Source of the DNA: Cryptomeria japonica
Taxonomy: Eukaryota > Streptophyta > Pinopsida > Cupressales > Cupressaceae
Assembly: GCF_030272615.1 (NCBI RefSeq)
Contig: NC_081414.1
Coordinates: 763,535,648 to 763,599,647, forward strand
Length of the DNA stretch: 64,000 nt
Direction: 5' to 3'
The notes under the pieces are model-generated. The model saw nothing but the letters and a program-made list of their open reading frames with translations. It ran no database searches and was not told the DNA's origin. Below are positions 1 to 10,405 of the stretch, one piece after another (the first letter of the stretch is position 1; every line of letters starts with the position of its first letter). Position numbers and translations under genes: made by a program.

Positions 1-282
1 TTTGTTTCTAAATACCCATTTAGTTCCAATTACATTTTTATCTTTAGGCCGGGGAACTAATGTCCAAGTATTATTCTTCTCAATTTGTCCTAATTCTTCT
101 TCCATAGCTTTAATCCAAAATTTATCTTCACATGCCTTATTAATAGATGATGGTTCAATTTGAGAAATAAGACATACCTCTTGATTTGCCAATCTTCCTC
201 TTGTCATAACTCCCTTGAATTTGTTTCCAGTTATCTGATCTTCAGAATGATTCAATCTTACATACCGGGGTGTATTAGTTTG
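1..282 (-). pseudogene. pol: Element A reverse transcriptase, N-terminal fragment
   Basis: Minus-strand translation continues in the same frame as the integrase ORF after one stop at 283-285. It shows the copia linker (YVRLNHSE), the region M-E-E-E-L-x-Q-I-E-K-N-N-T-W and the motif V-I-G-T-K-W-V-F-R-N-K that opens the RVT_2 (copia RT) domain. The window edge cuts it before the palm motifs, so catalytic residues cannot be judged. In life this domain would copy the element RNA into DNA inside the virus-like particle. The sister copies in elements I and E are close in this stretch. Confidence 0.85.
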
Positions 283-1380
283 CTATTGTTCTTCAATTAT
301 TGTGGAATCTTCTGATGATACTGGGGTAATTGGATCTTCATTCTGTACCATTGGATTCAGTATAGGTTCATTTGTCACAATTTCTATTGCTAGTTCAGAG
401 TCTATATACCTTGAAGTTCCTCTGAATTGTTCATCAATCTTTACATTTGTACTTTGAACAATTTTCTGTAATCTTTTATTAAAACATCTATATGCCTTGA
501 TCTTAGATGAATAACCAAGAAATATTCCTTCATCACTTTTAGGATCAAATTTACCAATATACTCATCTCTTCTAATATAACATTTACTTCCAAAAATTCT
601 GAAATACTTAAGAGTAGGAGTATTACCAAACCATAGTTCATGAGGGGTCTTTCCGGTTTCACCTTTGATGTGAAATTTGTTGAATGTATAGACAATAGTG
701 CTAACTGCCTCTCTCCAATACACATGTGGTAGATTTGCTTCTGATAACATACTTCTAGCTACATCCAAGATAGTTATGTTTTTCCTTTCAACAACTCCAT
801 TCTGTTGTGGTGTCCGAGGTGCTGATAACTGTCTTTTGATTCCATTCACTTCACAGAATGTATTAAAGTCCTTAGATGTGAATTCTCCTCCTTGATCTGA
901 TCTTAAACATTTGATTTTCTTACCGGTTTCATTTTCAACCACTACTTTGAATAGTTTGAACTTTCCAAGTGCTTCTGATTTCTCTCTGAGAAAAGTAACC
1001 CAACACATTCTAGAATAATCATCAATAATTAGCATGAAATATCTATCACCTTGTAAGCTTCTAGTTCTAGTTGGACCACATAAATCAACGTGAATTAAAT
1101 CAAGAGCATTATTGGATTTTTCTAGAATACTTTTGAAACTAGCTCTAACTTGTTTTCCAAATTGACATTCCTTACAAATTATATTCTGAGGTTTCACAAT
1201 TTGAGGTAGATCTCTAACTGCCTTAGAAGTACCGATTTTTACCATGCAATCAAAGTTTACATGACATAGTCTCTTATGCCATAACCAACTTTCATCTATA
1301 TGTGCAATTAAGCATGCCTTTTCACTGTTATTCAAATGAAATATATTGCCTCTAGTCTGATTACCGGTTGCAATTTCCAA
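283..1380 (-). pseudogene. pol: Element A GAG-pre-integrase and integrase
   Basis: This is a 365-residue open stretch, the longest uninterrupted pol frame in the window. Residues ~30-85 form the HHCC zinc domain (W-L-W-H-K-R-L-C-H, then C-K-E-C-Q-F-G-K). The core integrase follows: first Asp in V-D-L-C-G-P, second Asp in R-S-D-Q-G-G-E-F, and Glu in Q-Q-N-G-V-V-E-R-K-N, so the D,D-E catalytic triad is intact. A C-terminal G-S-K-C-Y-I-R-R-D region follows. The frame enters from a different frame than gag-protease, so a frameshift lies near 1380. It joins RT after a stop at 283. The enzyme would insert cDNA into the host chromosome. Confidence 0.92.
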
Positions 1381-2771
1381 CTAGTTCTATTCATGATTTT
1401 GCATTTTCCATTTTTAAATTGTAACTAAAATCCCTTCTCAACTAATTGACCAACACTTAAAAGATTATGCTTTAATCCTTCAACATATTAGACATTGTCA
1501 GTGTTATGTTTACCATCAAGAGATATTGAACCCTTACCTTTGACTGAATAGGCTTTGTCATCTCCAAATCTTGCTAAACCTCCATTGTATTCTTCAAAGT
1601 TCAAGAATTTACCTTTGTCTCCAGTCATATGATGTGAGCATCCTAATTCAATAATCCATTCATCCTTTGTTTCAACTTTACCTGCTAGGGCTTGTTCTAC
1701 CAGTTGAGTAGTGGGTGCTAGTTGATCTTCTCTTATAGCAACAAAAACCCATCCATTGTCTGTTTGATCCTCATCAGAATCATCAGTCACACCTTCATCA
1801 GCAATGTAACAAGATTTGTCTTTGTTCTTATTAAATCTATATCTCTGATATTCAGGATTAGGCTTGTATGTTCTTCTAGCTTCTTCTCTTAGTCTAGCAT
1901 GTCTATCAGGGCATCTTGAAGCCATATGACCAATCTTATTATAGTTAAAACATTTAAAGGGTGCTTTACCTTCATACTTACTTCCAATTGGACCTTTTGG
2001 CATTTTCCTTGCAAATAGTGCTTCAAGCTCTTCAAGCTCTTCATTCTCCTTTTTGGATTCTTCAAGTTCTCTTGCATAAAAGGCTCTCTAGTTTGATTTG
2101 TCAAATGATGGAGTAGATGATGTTGATGCTTTAAAGGCCAAATTAGTCTTTATAGCAACAAGACCAAATTCCTCAATTTCAAAGGCTGAAATTTCTCCAA
2201 TCAATGTATCCCTAGTTACTGATGTATTAGGCATTGTTCTCAACTCATTTATAGTAGTAACCTTCATTTTATATGCCGGTGCCAAACCTCTTAATATTTT
2301 TGAAACAATTTCATCCTCACTCAAGGTTCCTCCACGACATTTAATACCCAAAACAATTTCATTTACTCTTTCCATAAAAGCAGAAATCCTTTCATCTTCC
2401 TCCATTTTCAGATGTTCATACCTAACTCAGAAGCTTTCAAGTTTTGCAATCTTGACTGTGGAATCTCCTTCATTCAGTGTTTCCAAATGATCCCAAATAG
2501 CTTTAGCAGTAGACCTATCTGATAATCCCATGATTTGTTGATCTGATAATGCACTCAAAAGTGCTTCTCTTGCTTTGTAATCATTTTCTTCATCTTTGGC
2601 TAAGGTAGTTGGAGCAGTCTAACCAACTACAACAGCAGTATAACCATTCTTTGTAACTTCCCAGATGTCTTTACTAGTTCAATTCAGATGTGTCTCCATT
2701 CTGATCTTCCATATCCCATAGTTGGTTCCATCAAGTTTAAGACTGTCCTTCTTGAAATAATCAGTACACAT
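1381..2771 (-). pseudogene. gag: Element A gag (UBN2 type) with zinc knuckle and protease
   Basis: The first ATG after the primer site is at 2771 and starts a Gag with L-D-G-T-N-Y-x-I-W, the UBN2/DUF4219-type copia capsid opening. The frame runs to about 1381 with several in-frame stops (near 2697, 2620, 2427, 2091, 1485). The knuckle C-F-N-Y-N-K-I-G-H-M-A-S-R-C has Tyr for the second Cys. The protease motif, normally D-S-G-C-S-H-H-M-T-G-D, reads E-L-G-C-S-H-H-M-T-G-D, so the catalytic Asp is lost. Y-V-E-G-L-K-H-N-L-L-S-V-G-Q follows, as in copia proteases. Gag would form the particle and bind RNA; protease would cleave the polyprotein. Confidence 0.88.
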
Positions 2772-2813
2772 TAGATCTCCTCAAACTGTTAAACTTCTAC
2801 AAAAGAGGACTAG

Positions 2814-2825
2814 GCTCTGATACCA
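2814..2825 (-). promoter_or_regulatory. Element A primer-binding site (tRNA-Met)
   Basis: The minus strand reads TGGTATCAGAGC two bases after the LTR end. This is the standard complement of the 3' end of plant initiator Met-tRNA used by copia elements to prime minus-strand DNA synthesis. Confidence 0.93.
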
Positions 2826-2827
2826 AT

Positions 2828-3885
2828 TGTTACGTCCCAAAGACAACTGAGAGGGGGGGATGAATCAGTTGTCTAATAAATTCAAACCAAAAACTTATTG
2901 ACCAACTTAATGCTTAATACCGATAAACTAGTTAAGTATGCCGGTAGACAATGTTAATAGTAAATTGCTATATCGGTAAGGATTAATGCATGAAACATAA
3001 ACATAAAGTCATCCACAACACATGACACCAATATTTGTACGTGGAAACCCTGTAAGGGGAAAAACCACAATGGGAAACCTTACCCACAATCAGATGATAC
3101 TACTGTAGATAGTAGGTGTACATAAATGGGGTCTGCACATGCAGAAAGGCCAACAACCTAGAGCTCACTGCTCAATCACAAAATGGGAGTCACGCTGACT
3201 ATAGTTGGATGGTTAAATCCAGTAAGAATTTACTGCACAAAATAGCATCTTCATATGTTGGATTCAATATCGGTGTAATGTCGATATGCTTCTACAAAAA
3301 CCTAACTTCACCTTCAAATGATGTCTTCGTGTATATCCTTGCTTGATCTCACATATACCTTCACTTATTTCTTTTTCACATTCCACACTTGATCTTACAA
3401 ATAAGATCGTACATTTATACCATACCTTAAGACCAATTTTAGTAGACCTACTCTACAAGATATTACAATAAAAGAATTTTACAAACAATATAATATCTGA
3501 TGCAATAACCAATTGAACATGCCGGCTTAATGAATTTACAATAATAATAAATCATCTCCATAGTGTGCCATGCTGATCTGGAAAAGATAAACCTGCCGGT
3601 GTAACTCTAGATAACCTGGACCTATTTTTCGGTAAAAGAAAATATGAAAATATGAATATACCAATAATTATTTCTTCAAAATAAAGTGTCCACATGATGT
3701 CTTTGACAGTACCAAGTGTCTTCCATATCATTCCAGGTATCGGTGAACAATATATCCTGCCGGTGAACCATATACCAGTAACTATTGCACAGTTTACTGC
3801 TTGCCGGTGAATGTTGTTGGATCTTCAAATTAGGTGTATTAGTAGGTTTTGACATCAATGACAAAACCATACCAAAATACCAACA
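2828..3885 (-). repeat. Element A 5' LTR (1058 bp)
   Basis: On the plus strand it starts TGTTACGTCCC at 2828 and ends CCAACA at 3885, giving the TG...CA ends. The G-run at 2853-2859 with GATGAATCAGT is the reverse complement of the pyrimidine-rich U5 motif seen in the other LTRs here. The paired GGAAACC / GGGGAAAAACC block near 3045-3065 is the shared LTR core. The right boundary is supported by the resumption of element B LTR sequence at 3886. Its partner LTR is outside the window. Confidence 0.85.
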
Positions 3886-4541
3886 AGTCAACTAGACACT
3901 CAACAGGTTTCTATCAATCTTGCCAACAACCTTTACAAACAACTTCATCAACCTTAAATACAAATCAATTTGGTCGGTAACACAACAAAAACCTAATTCT
4001 CATCATCAAGATTACAAAGAGTTTGGTACAATTTTGACCATTAGAAATCATGACAATCTCTTTACATTCTTCAATAAAATTCCAACCGCTCCATGATCAC
4101 CACTTCATTTGACTTTGTAATTCATCACGCGTTGTGCATTAGATGCAATCCACTTTGCTCCTTCCATAGAAAAAAAATAAATGCGCCAAAACAATTTGAA
4201 CTTATCCTCATACAATGATCACACGTGTCTCCATCATTACCGCTTATCAGATAATAAACCAACAAACTTGATTGGTTAGGGTTTAACAACTGATAGGGTT
4301 TACCGGTTACATTGCTTAGAAAGGTTTCACCCTTTACACCAATTCACCCATTCAACTCACAAACTTAACATACTAGTTTACAATATCTTGCATAAATCTC
4401 TTCTTACCAGTTACTAGCCAATATCAAAAACAACAATATCAGCAATAACATGAATACCATTACTGGTTCAATTGACATCAATGACAACATATCATTAATG
4501 CAATCTATATGCAAAAGGCCAACAAAATCAAAATGCCAACA
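3886..4541 (-). repeat. Element B 3' LTR, partial (656 bp visible)
   Basis: The stretch aligns throughout with 17716-18373 of the 5' LTR and ends CCAACA directly before the purine tract. Its missing half was displaced beyond the left edge by element A. Confidence 0.88.
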
Positions 4542-4557
4542 ATCTCCCACTTTGGCA
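4542..4557 (-). promoter_or_regulatory. Element B polypurine tract
   Basis: The minus strand reads AATGCCAAAGTGGGAGAT immediately before LTR start TGTTGG, the plus-strand primer of plant copia elements. A single T interrupts the G-run. Confidence 0.85.
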
Positions 4558-4875
4558 TTGATGGAAATACAAATATCAATGCCTCTGATTGATGCTAAGA
4601 TTGGTGAATAGGAATCATGGTTTACATTACCAAGTATTCACCTTGTTGTTGTTAGTCTTCAGCCTACCACTGGTTCACCTAATCAGACACATAATTCTTC
4701 TCCCCCTTTGACAACAATGCCAAAGTGAAAGTAAAAATAAAATATAATTTTTCTCTCACTGTCCATCAACATCATTATACAACTTGATGCTCCCCCTAGG
4801 GAATATATCCACTTCTTCATCAATCCATGTAAAATTTTGCAAGTGGTTCAGGGACTGATGCAATAAGCATCATGC

Positions 4876-6520
4876 TTAACTATCTTCATGAAGAGGGAAA
4901 ACACCCAATTGACTTCTAGGATACTCGAAAGTGGTCTTAGGCATAAGGTTGGTAAATATATCTGCAAGCTGCTCCTTGGTGGAAACATGTTCCAAGATAA
5001 CATCTTTACTTTGAACTTTTTCCTTCAAGAAGTGATATTTCAATTCAATGTGCTTAGTCCTTGCGTGCAAAATAGGATTTTTTGAAAGTTTTATTGCACT
5101 TGTATTATCACACAAAATATTTATTGGTTCTAAGATTTCCATCTTCAAACCTTCCAAAATGTGTCTCATCCACATAGATTTTGTGCAATTCATATAAGCT
5201 GCTACATACTCAGCTTCAACAGTAGATTGTGAAGTACAACTCTACTTTTTACTACTCCATGAAACTAGCCTTCCTCCTAGAAAGAATGTTCCAACAGTAG
5301 TACTTTTTTAGTCATCAATATTTCCTACCCAATTAGCATATGTGTATGCTTTCAAATCAAAATTTCCACCATATGGATACCATAACCCATAGTCAACAAT
5401 AGCTTTCAGATATCTAAAAATTCTTTTGGTTGCCATCAGATGTGCCTCCTTTGGATTCTTCTAAAATCTAGCAACAATACCAACTGCATGGGCAATATCC
5501 AGTCGACTGTGAATAACATAGTGTACTTTGCCAATCATTTACCTATATTCTTTTGCATCTACAAACTTAGATGCATCTTCCTTGGACAATTTATATCCTG
5601 TAACCATTCAGGTTCCAACTGGTTAACATTCACTCATACCGAAAGTCTTCAAAACCTCTTTCACATACTTGGATTGAGTAATGAAAATACCATTCTTCAT
5701 CTGATGTATCTATAAGCCCATGAAAATTTCTATTTCCCCTACTAATGACATCTCAAATTTATTCTTCGTTTCATCTGCAAAACAATTACTCGTGTCATCA
5801 TTACCTCCAAATAATGTCATCAACAAATACTTCACTGACCAGTATTTCGTCTCCTTTAGATTTGAAATAAATGTTGATGTCATCACTGGTTCTAGCAAAT
5901 CCTATCTTCATCAAATGAGCATGAAGTCATTCATACCATGCTTTGGGTACCTGCTTTAATCCATACAAAGCTTTAAACAATTTTCATTCCATGTCTTCCT
6001 TTTCTGTCAATGCATAAACATCAGGCTACTCTATATAAACCTCTTCTTCTAGTATCCCATTCAAAATGCAGACTTGACATCCATCTGGTATACCTTGAAC
6101 TTCTTACGAGCTGCAAATGCAAGCAATATTCTGACACCTTCCAGTCTTGCTACTGGTCCAAAATTTTCTCCATAATCCTCTCCTTCTTCTTGCGCATAAC
6201 CTTTTCATACTAATCTTTCCTTGTTGTGAATTACAGAACCATCTCCATTTAACTTGTTTCTGAACACCCATTTAGTACCTATAACATTCTTGTTTACCGG
6301 TCGGGGTACTAGGGTCCAAGTGTTGTTTTTCTCAATTTGATCCAACTCTTCCTCCATAACTTTCACCTAATGATCATCACCAAATGCCTCCTTAGCACTT
6401 CTAGGTTCAAAGGTGGAGATCATACAAGAGTTCTCTCTTATTCTCCTTCTAGTTAGTACACTGGCATCCTTATCTCCAATTATCTATTTAGGACTATGAT
6501 TCAGTCTTACATACCTAGGA
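4876..6520 (-). pseudogene. pol: Element B reverse transcriptase and RNase H, decayed
   Basis: The frame is broken by many stops and frameshifts but can be followed from I-G-T-K-W-V-F-R-N-K (about 6260) through Y-Q-M-D-V-K-S-A-F (about 6075, first RT Asp present) to F-V-D-D-I-I (about 5815, catalytic Asp pair present), followed directly by a frameshift. RNase H runs from about 5400 to 4876: the usual Y-T-D-A-D-W reads Y-T-Y-A-N-W, losing the catalytic Asp, while E-A-E-Y-V-A and C-D-N-T-S-A-I are present. It ends L-G-V-F-P-L-H-E-D-S just before the 3' region. Closely matches element E (27030-28610). Confidence 0.87.
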
Positions 6521-7356
6521 ATAACATGATCATTCTCTTTAGGTTCAACTTCTTCATTATCATCTTCCTCTGAATTTATTTATTTTGGTTGAACAAGTAC
6601 ATCAGGATTTTCTTTACCGGTTTCTGATTTAATAGTTTCAAGTTCTAAAAGCAAAATGCAAGGATCTTCATCCTTCTTCTTAGAACTGGTTCCTTCTCAA
6701 ACTTTAGGACATTCATCTACACTCTCAGCAATTTTCTATGTCCAGTTGTTGAAGCATTTATAGGCCTTACTCTTGGTGGAATAACAAAGAAATATGCCTT
6801 CATCACTCTTAGCTTCAAACTTTCTTATGTAATCACCTCTTTTAATAAAAAAATTTCTTCCAAATATCTTAAAATAGCTAACATCAAGTGATCTCCCATA
6901 CCAATATTCATATGGGGTCTTGTCCTTAACTTTTTTCACCAGAACTCGGTTCATTGCGTAAACAGCTATACTTACAACTTCTTTCCAAAATGTTTTTGCT
7001 ACACCTCCTTGTATCAACATAGTCCTAGTAGCTTCAACCACTGACCGGTTGTTTCTCTTTGCTATACCATTCTGTTGTGGCGTCCTTGGTGCAGAAAGCT
7101 GCTACTTGATACCATTATCATCACAATACTTCGTGAACTCAACATAAGTGAATTCACCACCTCAATCTATTCTTAGATATTTTATCTTTTTGTCACTCTC
7201 TTTCTCAACTAAGGCTTTGAATGCTTTGAATTTACCAAAAGCTTCATTCTTATCCTTCAAGAATGTGACCCACATCATCCTTGAACAATCATCAATGAAG
7301 ATCATGAAGTATCTGTCACCTTGAATGCTTCTTGTTCTTATTGGTCCCCACAGATC
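6521..7356 (-). pseudogene. pol: Element B integrase, C-terminal part
   Basis: Between the RT linker and the element C insertion. Visible are D-D-C-S-R-M-M-W-V-T-F-L near 7280, a second-Asp region reading R-I-D-stop-G-G-E-F near 7170, and the third catalytic motif reading N-G-I-A-K-R-N-N where copia integrases have Glu, so the triad is lost by a GAG-to-AAG change. An open segment at 6736-7041 covers the C-terminal integrase region. The domain resumes at 15262 beyond element C: L-V-H-T-D-L there joins C-G-P here. Confidence 0.88.
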
Positions 7357-8536
7357 TGTTACTATTTACTAAGTTGTCATTAGTTTTATGTCCAAAGTCA
7401 TTCTATATACTCTAGTCAGTTATTACTACCGAAATATTCAGTCGGTATGCATAGAGTAGTCTGTTATAGAAGAAAGAAGTCACAGAGTTTAGTATACACT
7501 GAATTGTCTACTGAGTAATGTTCTATGACTACTGAGCAGCAAAGATGGTATGCCGAGTTCATACACATCGAGTAAACCATGTTACTAGATTCATTGAACC
7601 TAGACACATATGTGGAAACATATTACAATGATCGAGGAACAAGGAACCGTTAACAAATTGGAAATTGCACTTAAGATTTTGTATGATTTTGAGAACATCT
7701 ATCCAATGAAATAATTTTGTATGGTTTTCATTTAATGAATCATGTTTGTAAGATCAAAGCATGAACAAGATCACTGTTACAAGAGATCTATTTATACAGC
7801 ATGAATTGAGGATCAAATATATGTGTGTGAAGCAAGACATATGTGAAAACCAAAATCATGGGAAAACACTGAGTGTTATGACTGTTATGATTGACAGAGA
7901 TATTCAGAGGTCACCGAGAAGGATTTAAGAGAACAGTCAAGGAACAGAGTAAAATTTAAGGTTTACCGAGTAAATTTATGGGTTACTAAGGTATGCTATA
8001 AGCAAGGTAATCTCATTTTGAGCACATAGAATCTGCTATAACATTTCAGATCTAAAGTTGCAGATATTTTGTAAGATTTTAATTGTAATATTTTGAGTTG
8101 TAAGAGAAACCTTTAACAGGGTAAAAGACTCTAACAAAGTCTATAAATTGTAAAGCCTTTCACCAGGTCCAGCATTTAGAATAAGTGTTGTAAAATCCTT
8201 TAGCAAGGTAGATCTAAAGATTTTGATACTCCTAATAGGGTAAGCTATCAGAAATAGCTAAACATGTAGCTCTAACCGAGCAACCTTTATTATTGCAGTA
8301 GTGAAGTTGTGGATGTCATCCCCACCATCTCTCTAACCAAGAGTTTCTGTGTAACTAAAATATATGTGTTATGGAGTGAATCATGTATGATTGTTATTTA
8401 TTTGTTTTAGCATTGTATTATGTTATAGTAGTTTTCAGTTTATGCTTAACAGTAAAGTTATTGTTGAAGAAAGGATTTGAAGTACTAATTCACTCCTCCC
8501 CTCTCAGTACATTAGCTTTCCATATTGGGCCTAACA
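7357..8536 (+). repeat. Element C 5' LTR (1180 bp)
   Basis: Begins TGTTACTATTTACTAAG and ends GGGCCTAACA. It matches 14072-15256 along its whole length. Over the first ~125 bases I count 9 differences from the 3' copy by eye, 8 of them transitions, so insertion is not recent. It carries repeated YCTTTAACAGGGT-like motifs at 8110-8240 and the U5 pyrimidine motif TTCACTCCTCCCCTCTCAG near 8490-8508. Confidence 0.93.
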
Positions 8537-8539
8537 ATT

Positions 8540-8551
8540 GGTATCAAAGCT
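8540..8551 (+). promoter_or_regulatory. Element C primer-binding site (tRNA-Met)
   Basis: TGGTATCAAAGC follows the LTR end CA by three bases. It differs from the usual TGGTATCAGAGC by one G-to-A change. Confidence 0.88.
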
Positions 8552-8598
8552 TTAATCCTGGAAAAGGGTTTAATTGCCTAAAGAGAAATATCTTATCA

Positions 8599-9885
8599 AT
8601 GGAAGGCTACAAACAATCTCAGAGAATTGTGAATCTTCAAAATGAATTGGATCATGCTAATCAAGTGATTACAGACATGCAGAAACAAATGCAAAGATCA
8701 CTAAAAGTTAGAAGAAGATTGTCCAATGATTTGCAGGACTCTCAAGATCTGGTGGAACAAATTGAGACATCATCTGAGAACAATATATCTAAAGAGACTA
8801 AAGAAATGATTGGAGCATTGAAAGAAAAGAACAAAGCACTGACTGATCAGCTAAAAGCAATGAAAAGAGAACATGAACATTTCAGCACACAGTTGACTAA
8901 AAATCTTGATGCATTGAGGATAGACGAGGATAACATAAGAGATATAGAAAGAGAAAAAAAATAGCTTGAAGCATTAGTATCTGAAAAGAATGATGAAATC
9001 ACAAGGATGACTAGAATTCAACAAAATCTATCTGATCAATTGGGTTATGCACATCATGAAGCAAATCTGAAAGAAAATTAGAATCAAGTATTGAAACTTG
9101 AAATATCAAGGTTGACCGATGAACTTGAAAAAAAGAAGAAATCCAAAGAAACACTGAAGAAAAGTTATGAAGCATCAAGGATGTTGAATGAGAAACTAAC
9201 TACAAGAAGACCCAACAAAGATGGAGGACTCGGTTACAAAGGAAAAGACTCTACCGAGAAGGGAATCCACACTATCGAGAGAGGAGAATCATCAAATCAA
9301 GCTGGAAACAAGAAAAACAAGGACATACTGCCAACTTGTGCCAAATCAAAAAAGGTAAGCAACCGAATGTCACTAGGTCTAATGGTTATTGTAACAATTG
9401 CAATAAGTATGGTCACACATCTAATCAATGTAGGACAAAGTCTGCTAGCAACTATCAGAAGGCAAAATTCAAAGGGTTTAGTAAAAACTGCAATAGATAT
9501 GGACACAGTACCGAGAAGTGTTGGTTTAAGTAGAAGAACTATATGTGGTCTGCACACCGAGCAAATACTAGAGGTCACCGAACTCACACAGATCTTAACT
9601 AATAGTATACTACAGTACCATGAGATTATAATACAAGGATATGGTGTGAATGTTGTGGAAGATATGGACATATAAGTGCCAACTGCTTTATAAGGTTTGG
9701 AATGAACAACCGAAGATCATGGAGAAATCCTGGTATGACACTTGGCTAGAGATTGTAGAGATCAACCTAGAGGAGATATTGAAGAAATAAAAAGCAAATT
9801 CCAGATGATTTGGAAAAAGAAGGAAATTGTGTCAAATGAAGAAAGCACCTTACCTACTGAGTTAGGTGCATCTATTCCAAATTAA
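8599..9885 (+). pseudogene. Element C ORF1: coiled-coil Gag-like protein with zinc knuckles
   Basis: I start at ATG 8599, 48 bases after the primer site; the open frame upstream lies in the LTR. Residues ~1-180 are strongly heptad-like and rich in Glu, Lys, Gln and Leu. Next comes a G-L-G-Y motif with G-E-S-S, then CX2CX4HX4C knuckles. Knuckle 1 (9390-9431, C-N-N-C-N-K-Y-G-H-T-S-N-Q-C) and knuckle 3 (9645-9686, C-E-C-C-G-R-Y-G-H) are perfect; knuckle 2 (9480-9521) has Ser for the first Cys. The C-terminus has I-W-K-K-K-E and a stop at 9883-9885. Stops at 8962 and 9079 and two frame changes break it. There is no UBN2 domain. The likely role is RNA binding and particle assembly. Confidence 0.83.
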
Positions 9886-10405
9886 TCGGTAAAAGTATGA
9901 AGGGACTGCATTCTCTCAAGGTTAAAATCTTAAACAATTCCTATTTTATCATGTACTTAATTCAAAATTTACATAGCTAAGATGCATTAGCAAGTTTGAA
10001 ATTTTATCAAGTCTTTAGGAAGTTTGTCAAGTCGGTAAATGCAAGAAGTCTGGCTACTCGGTAAAAGAAAAAAAGTAAATCGGTTTAGTGGAACCAAGTG
10101 CATTTAATGTTTTCTAACCTAACTGCATGGAGCCAGATAAGGTAAAATGTGTACTTAAAGATTTTGCACAGTCATTTTACACTTACCAAGTTTTCAGAAA
10201 GCAGAGCAAAGCGATTCAAAGGTGATCAAATCTCTTCCAAAGTAAAATTCAAGGTATTTATATCAACCACAATGCATTGTCAAGCAAGTTAACCGATCAT
10301 ATCAGTTGTGAATATTTGTGTTATATTTACTAAGTGGAAAGCATCTACTGGTTAAAATTTTTCAAACCCTAAGGCTCATTCGTTAGTGATTATCCGAAGT
10401 TTGAA
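9886..10405 (+). other. Element C spacer between ORF1 and ORF2
   Basis: No usable frame. AT-rich leader-like sequence with several AAATCGGTAAA-type motifs, ending CAAACCCTAAGG upstream of the ORF2 ATG. Element D has a spacer of similar size in the same place after its ORF1 stop (33060-33443), ending with an AAACCCTAG block. Confidence 0.6.

Larger units (their letters stand above)
1..3885 (-). mobile_element. Element A: Ty1/copia LTR retrotransposon, 3' part off the left edge
   Basis: Read on the minus strand this gives 5' LTR (3885-2828), primer-binding site (2825-2814), gag, protease, GAG-pre-integrase, integrase and the first part of RT, where the window ends. RNase H and the 3' LTR lie outside. 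It is inserted in the 3' LTR of element B: sequence from 3886 rightwards aligns with B's 5' LTR from about 17716. AGTCA (3886-3890) is the candidate target duplication; its partner is outside the window. The copia assignment rests on integrase preceding RT and on the tRNA-Met primer site. Confidence 0.9.

Noticed and set aside
8383-8598. N-terminal extension of element C ORF1 upstream of ATG 8599
   Set aside because: It lies in the 5' LTR and primer-binding site; the first ATG after the primer site is 8599 and begins the coiled-coil sequence.
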